A stretch of 64,000 nucleotides of DNA from Capnocytophaga bilenii. GTDB taxonomy: Bacteria > Bacteroidota > Bacteroidia > Flavobacteriales > Flavobacteriaceae. Shown here in pieces: positions 61,146 to 64,000 of the stretch. The position numbers and the translations under genes are program-made. The stretch is from NCBI RefSeq assembly GCF_017565765.1, contig NZ_JAGDYP010000009.1, forward strand, positions 37,257 through 101,256, read 5' to 3'. Numbering within the stretch: the stretch's first letter is position 1; each line of letters begins with the position of its first letter. Under the pieces are notes generated by a model. It saw nothing but the letters and a program-made list of their open reading frames with translations. It made no database searches and was not told the DNA's origin.

Positions 61146-62531
61146 ATGCATACAGTAAAAAATTATATCAACGAGAACAAAGATCGCTTTATTGCGGAAT
61201 TGATTGAGCTACTTAAAATGCCTTCAATCAGTGCTGATAGTGCTTATTCGCAAGATGTGCTGAATACAGCTGAAGCTGTAAAAAACGCCTTGGAAAAGGC
61301 AGGCTGCGACAAGGTGGAAATATGTGAAACACCAGGTTACCCTATCGTATATGGCGAAAAAACAATAGACCCTGCCTTGCCTACAGTATTGGTATATGGA
61401 CACTATGATGTGCAACCTGCTGACCCTATTGAGCTTTGGACATCCGACCCTTTTGACCCTGTGATTAAAAAAACAGATATTCACCCTGAAGGGGCTATTT
61501 TTGCGCGTGGGGCTTGTGATGACAAAGGGCAGATGTTTATGCACGTAAAGGCGCTTGAATATATGGTGAAAAACAATGTGCTACCTTGTAATGTGAAGTT
61601 TATGATTGAAGGTGAAGAGGAAGTGGGTTCTGAAAGCCTAAGTTGGTTTGTGAAACGCAACCACGAGAAGCTTAAGAATGATATTATTCTTATTTCCGAT
61701 ACAGGTATGCTTGCTAATGATACACCTTCTATCACAACAGGCTTGCGTGGACTTAGTTATGTGGAGGTAGAGGTTACTAGTGCCAACCGCGACTTGCACT
61801 CGGGCTTGTATGGTGGTGCGGTTGCTAATCCTATCAATGTGCTTACTAAGATGATTGCTTCGTTGCACGATGAGAATAATCGCATTACTATTCCTCATTT
61901 TTACGATAAGGTAGAAGAGCTTTCGCAGGCTGAACGAGATGAGATGGCTAAAGCTCCTTTCTCATTAGAGGCTTATAAAAAGGCATTAGATATTGATGCT
62001 GTATATGGCGAAGCGGGGTATAGTACTACTGAGCGTGCTTCTATACGCCCCACTCTTGATGTGAATGGTATTTGGGGTGGTTATACAGGGCAAGGTGCTA
62101 AAACGGTTATCCCAAGCAAGGCGTATGCTAAGATTTCGATGCGTTTAGTACCTAACCAAGATAATCACGAAATTACAGAACTTTTCACCAAGCACTTTGA
62201 AAGCATTGCTCCAGAGGGGGTACGTGTGAAGGTTACACCTCATCACGGTGGTCAGGGATATGTAACGCCTACTGATACACCTGCTTATCGCGCTGCTGTA
62301 ATGGCTTGCAAAGAGAGTTTTGGCAAAGAGCCTATTCCTGTGCGTTCTGGGGGTAGTATTCCTATTGTAGCGCTTTTTGAAGAGGAATTGGGCAGCAAAT
62401 CTATTCTTTTAGGCTTTGGCTTGGATAGTGATGCGATACACTCGCCTAATGAACACTATGGTATTTTCAACTTTTTGAAGGGTATTGAAACTATTCCGTG
62501 GTTTTATCACTACTTTGTAAATAATAAATAG
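61146..62531 (+). CDS. M20-family dipeptidase
   Basis: This 461-residue zinc dipeptidase (carnosinase-like M20 group) hydrolyses short peptides in the cytosol. Metal and catalytic sites are visible: VYGHYDVQP (His and Asp), ARGACDDKGQ (bridging Asp), EGEEEVGS (catalytic Glu and metal Glu), SDTG (metal Asp) and a C-terminal His in DAIHSPNEH. The lid domain lies between about 190 and 350. I prefer the start at 61146 (MHTVKNYINENKDRF), which fits the family N-terminus; the Met at 61128 adds six residues. A strong terminator follows. Confidence 0.93.
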   Translation: MHTVKNYINENKDRFIAELIELLKMPSISADSAYSQDVLNTAEAVKNALEKAGCDKVEICETPGYPIVYGEKTIDPALPTVLVYGHYDVQPADPIELWTSDPFDPVIKKTDIHPEGAIFARGACDDKGQMFMHVKALEYMVKNNVLPCNVKFMIEGEEEVGSESLSWFVKRNHEKLKNDIILISDTGMLANDTPSITTGLRGLSYVEVEVTSANRDLHSGLYGGAVANPINVLTKMIASLHDENNRITIPHFYDKVEELSQAERDEMAKAPFSLEAYKKALDIDAVYGEAGYSTTERASIRPTLDVNGIWGGYTGQGAKTVIPSKAYAKISMRLVPNQDNHEITELFTKHFESIAPEGVRVKVTPHHGGQGYVTPTDTPAYRAAVMACKESFGKEPIPVRSGGSIPIVALFEEELGSKSILLGFGLDSDAIHSPNEHYGIFNFLKGIETIPWFYHYFVNNK

Positions 62532-62555
62532 TAGCTAATTGTTGCTAAAAAACAG

Positions 62556-62596
62556 AGACTTCGCCGAAAATTGTTACTTTTAGCGAAGTCTTTTTT
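62556..62596 (+). terminator. terminator of the M20 dipeptidase gene
   Basis: AGACTTCGC (62556-62564) and GCGAAGTCT (62583-62591) form a perfect stem followed by a T-run. Confidence 0.85.
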
Positions 62597-62669
62597 ATTT
62601 TTTATTTCATTGATTTTTAACTATATAGAAAATAAAGGTAAAAAAAATTAATATTTTTCTGCCAAAAAA

Positions 62670-62700
62670 TTTGCAGGTTTCAAAATTAGTTGTACCTTTG
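62670..62700 (+). promoter_or_regulatory. promoter of tRNA-Asn
   Basis: TACCTTTG (62693-62700) with TTTG (62670-62673) 19 bases upstream, a full match. Confidence 0.8.
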
Positions 62701-62726
62701 CACCGCATTTGAGAAAGACATAACAT

Positions 62727-62800
62727 TCCTCCTTAGCTCAGTTGGTTAGAGCATCTGACTGTTAATCAGAGGGTCACTGGTTCAAGTCCAGTAGGGGGAG
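62727..62800 (+). tRNA. tRNA-Asn (anticodon GTT)
   Basis: A complete 74-base cloverleaf: acceptor TCCTCCT with AGGGGGA, D-loop AGCTCAGTTGGTTAGAGC, anticodon loop CTGTTAA (anticodon GTT) on stem TCTGA/TCAGA, and T-loop GGTTCAAGTCC. The discriminator is G and CCA is not encoded. It has its own promoter and terminator. Confidence 0.96.
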
Positions 62801-62811
62801 CAAGAAAAGGG

Positions 62812-62842
62812 AAGGCTTTACGTAAAGTAGAGCCTTTTTTTT
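62812..62842 (+). terminator. terminator of tRNA-Asn
   Basis: AAGGCT (62812-62817) and AGCCTT (62831-62836), with an inner TTTACGTAAA palindrome, are followed by a run of eight T. Confidence 0.85.
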
Positions 62843-62906
62843 ATTTTTATATTTTCAGGTTGTGTAGTCATATTTTTTTTTTACTGATAATAAGCAAGTT
62901 GGATAA

Positions 62907-63725
62907 CTTTTTGAAAACCAAAAACGTATTTATGAGGACTGGGGATTTGCTGAAGTAGATGCCAAGCCTAAACTTATCCTTAATTTTTACGGACCTCCTG
63001 GTACCGGAAAAACAATGGTATCGCACGCTGTAGCCAAAATGCCCAACAAGAATATTTTGGCAGTTAATTATGCTGAAATAGAGTCTAAATATGTGGGTGA
63101 TGCTCCTAAAAACTTGTTCAAGACATTCAATGCTGCCAAAGAAGCCGATGCAGTTCTATTTTTTGATGAAGCCGATTCTTTCTTAGGAAAACGTATCCAA
63201 AACGTATCTAACAGCTCCGATCAAGCGATCAACTCTCTCAGAAGCCAAATGCTTATTCTTTTAGAAAATTTTGAAGGGGTTGTTATCTTTGCTACTAATT
63301 TAGCCGACAATTATGACAAAGCTTTTGAATCGCGTATTCTCAAACACATCCACTTCGATTTACCTACTCTAGAAAATCGAGAAGCGATTATTAATATTAC
63401 AATCCCCTCAAAAGTACCTTTTAGTGCAGAGATTAATAAAGAAGAGTTATGCAAAAAATTAGCCGAAATTTCAGATGGTTTTTCAGGACGTGAGATAAAA
63501 AATGCCGTTTTAGAAAGTCTTACCAATGCAGTGCAAAAAGCAACAGAAACCCTTGACGAAAGTGTTTTCATTGAAGGTTTTGAAAAACATAAAGAACGAC
63601 TTCTAAAGTTTGAAGAAGAGCGCAAACAAAAAGGTATTAGCAAGAAACTCAAGGAAAAAATAGAAAGCAAAATAAAAGCTAAACTTGCTGAAGAAAAAAA
63701 TGAAAATACAGAAAAACAAGAATAA
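62907..63725 (+). pseudogene. 5'-truncated AAA+ ATPase gene
   Basis: The frame encodes an AAA+ ATPase domain: Walker A GPPGTGKT (62991-63014), Walker B AVLFFDEADSF, the sensor-1 FATN and a C-terminal lid, then a Lys/Glu-rich tail (KKLKEKIESKIKAKLAEE). The first in-frame ATG is at 63015, after Walker A, and would give an ATPase without a nucleotide-binding loop. Upstream the frame is open to LFENQKRIYEDWGF at 62907, where a TAA stops it. No start codon exists in between. The N-terminal part usual in this family is absent, so the gene is truncated. It begins about 65 bases after the tRNA-Asn terminator. Confidence 0.75.
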
Positions 63726-63762
63726 CTTTTATTCTCTTTTAAAGTATTCCTTAATCTTCATT

Positions 63763-63784
63763 GACACGAGCTACAGGTCGTGCC
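63763..63784. repeat. diverged copy of the GGCGCGAGCT hairpin repeat
   Basis: GACACGAGCT, AC, AGGTCGTGCC form a hairpin with one mismatch, similar in reverse orientation to the element at 7433-7455. A T-run follows, so it may also act as a terminator for the AAA+ remnant. Confidence 0.45.
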
Positions 63785-63850
63785 TTTTTCTTTACATACC
63801 ATATCACTATCCAAATCTAATGTCTAACACCTAATCACCATTCACAAACA

Positions 63851-63886
63851 AAAAAAAGAGCAACTCATTATCAGAATTGCTCTTTT
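63851..63886 (-). terminator. terminator of the rRNA operon
   Basis: AAAAGAGCAA (63854-63863) and TTGCTCTTTT (63877-63886) pair perfectly, and the minus strand continues as a T-run. It lies six bases after the 5S gene end. Confidence 0.85.
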
Positions 63887-63891
63887 ATAAG

Positions 63892-63998
63892 AAGGCGGCG
63901 ACATACTCTCCCACGTAACCGTAGTACCATCTGCGCTAAAAGGTTTAACTGCTCTGTTCGGAATGGTAAGAGGTGAGACCTTTGACTATAACCACCTT
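63892..63998 (-). rRNA. 5S rRNA
   Basis: The minus strand reads AAGGTGGTTATAG, then TCTCACCTCTTACCATTCCGAACAG in two pieces, GCGCAGATGGTACT and GTGGGAGAGTATGTCGCCGCCTT in pattern, the standard 5S landmarks. Helix I pairs AAGGTGG with the CCGCCTT end, so the gene is complete at about 107 bases. The 23S gene must lie just beyond the right edge of the window. Confidence 0.95.
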
Positions 63999-64000
63999 AA

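Overview
The window looks like a flavobacterial chromosome (phylum Bacteroidota). The evidence is the recurring -7 box TAnnTTTG, often with a TTTG element 19-20 bases upstream; a SusC/SusD pair; a DUF3127 protein; a DksA homologue with a degenerate zinc finger; and an nrfH-nrfA-ccsB-ccsA operon. Host-glycan enzymes (GH92, GH20), moderately low GC and an assimilation-style gene set suggest Capnocytophaga or a close relative. The genus is inference from gene content only; no 16S gene is present.

Layout. 1-0.9 kb: repeat-rich DNA with a DUF805 remnant and a 63-base duplicated scrap of the alpha-2-macroglobulin gene. 1.1-6.6 kb: the alpha-2-macroglobulin lipoprotein gene itself. 6.8-7.3 kb: nitroreductase. 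7.8-12.1 kb: ammonia-forming nitrite reductase with its cytochrome c maturation genes (minus strand). 12.5-16.1 kb: an outer-membrane porin, a GNAT-fold protein and a predicted outer-membrane protein. 16.1-22.2 kb: an efflux operon (TolC-like, HlyD-like, serine hydrolase, two ABC-2 permeases) whose TolC gene carries an in-frame stop. 22.4-26.2 kb: a TonB-dependent receptor with a partner lipoprotein, then tRNA-Gln. 26.9-30.8 kb: GNAT, DksA-like, START-like, class IV aminotransferase and TilS genes. 30.9-33.6 kb: an AT-rich accessory island with a HipA-like kinase gene and its overlapping partner, followed by a Panacea-domain toxin-antitoxin pair. 33.7-41.7 kb: two unknown genes, mnmG, a CBS protein, a PepSY/flavodoxin/ferredoxin-reductase fusion, trmB and a membrane-anchored EEP hydrolase. 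41.7-47.5 kb: SusD, SusC and a carboxypeptidase-regulatory-domain protein. 47.8-55.2 kb: WG-repeat protein, hydrolase, holin-family membrane protein, PASTA protein, RluD, PBP1A and a DUF3127 protein with an SSB-like acidic tail. 55.3-60.2 kb: divergent GH92 and GH20 exoglycosidases. 60.2-62.5 kb: ZIP transporter and M20 dipeptidase. 62.7 kb to the end: tRNA-Asn, a 5'-truncated AAA+ ATPase gene and the 5S rRNA at the end of a minus-strand rRNA operon.

How the parts work together. NrfH passes quinol electrons to NrfA, and CcsB/CcsA attach their haems. The TonB receptor and the PepSY reductase may both serve iron acquisition. SusC/D, GH92 and GH20 fit import and trimming of host N-glycans. Intergenic spaces are unusually full of dispersed repeat families: palindromes with CTTTGGCAAAG, a GGGCGATT/AATCGCCC hairpin, AGCGAAGG tandem blocks and ATTCAAAATTC decamers. 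Several of the palindromes double as transcription terminators. The best candidate for a poorly described system is the 30.9-33.6 kb island.
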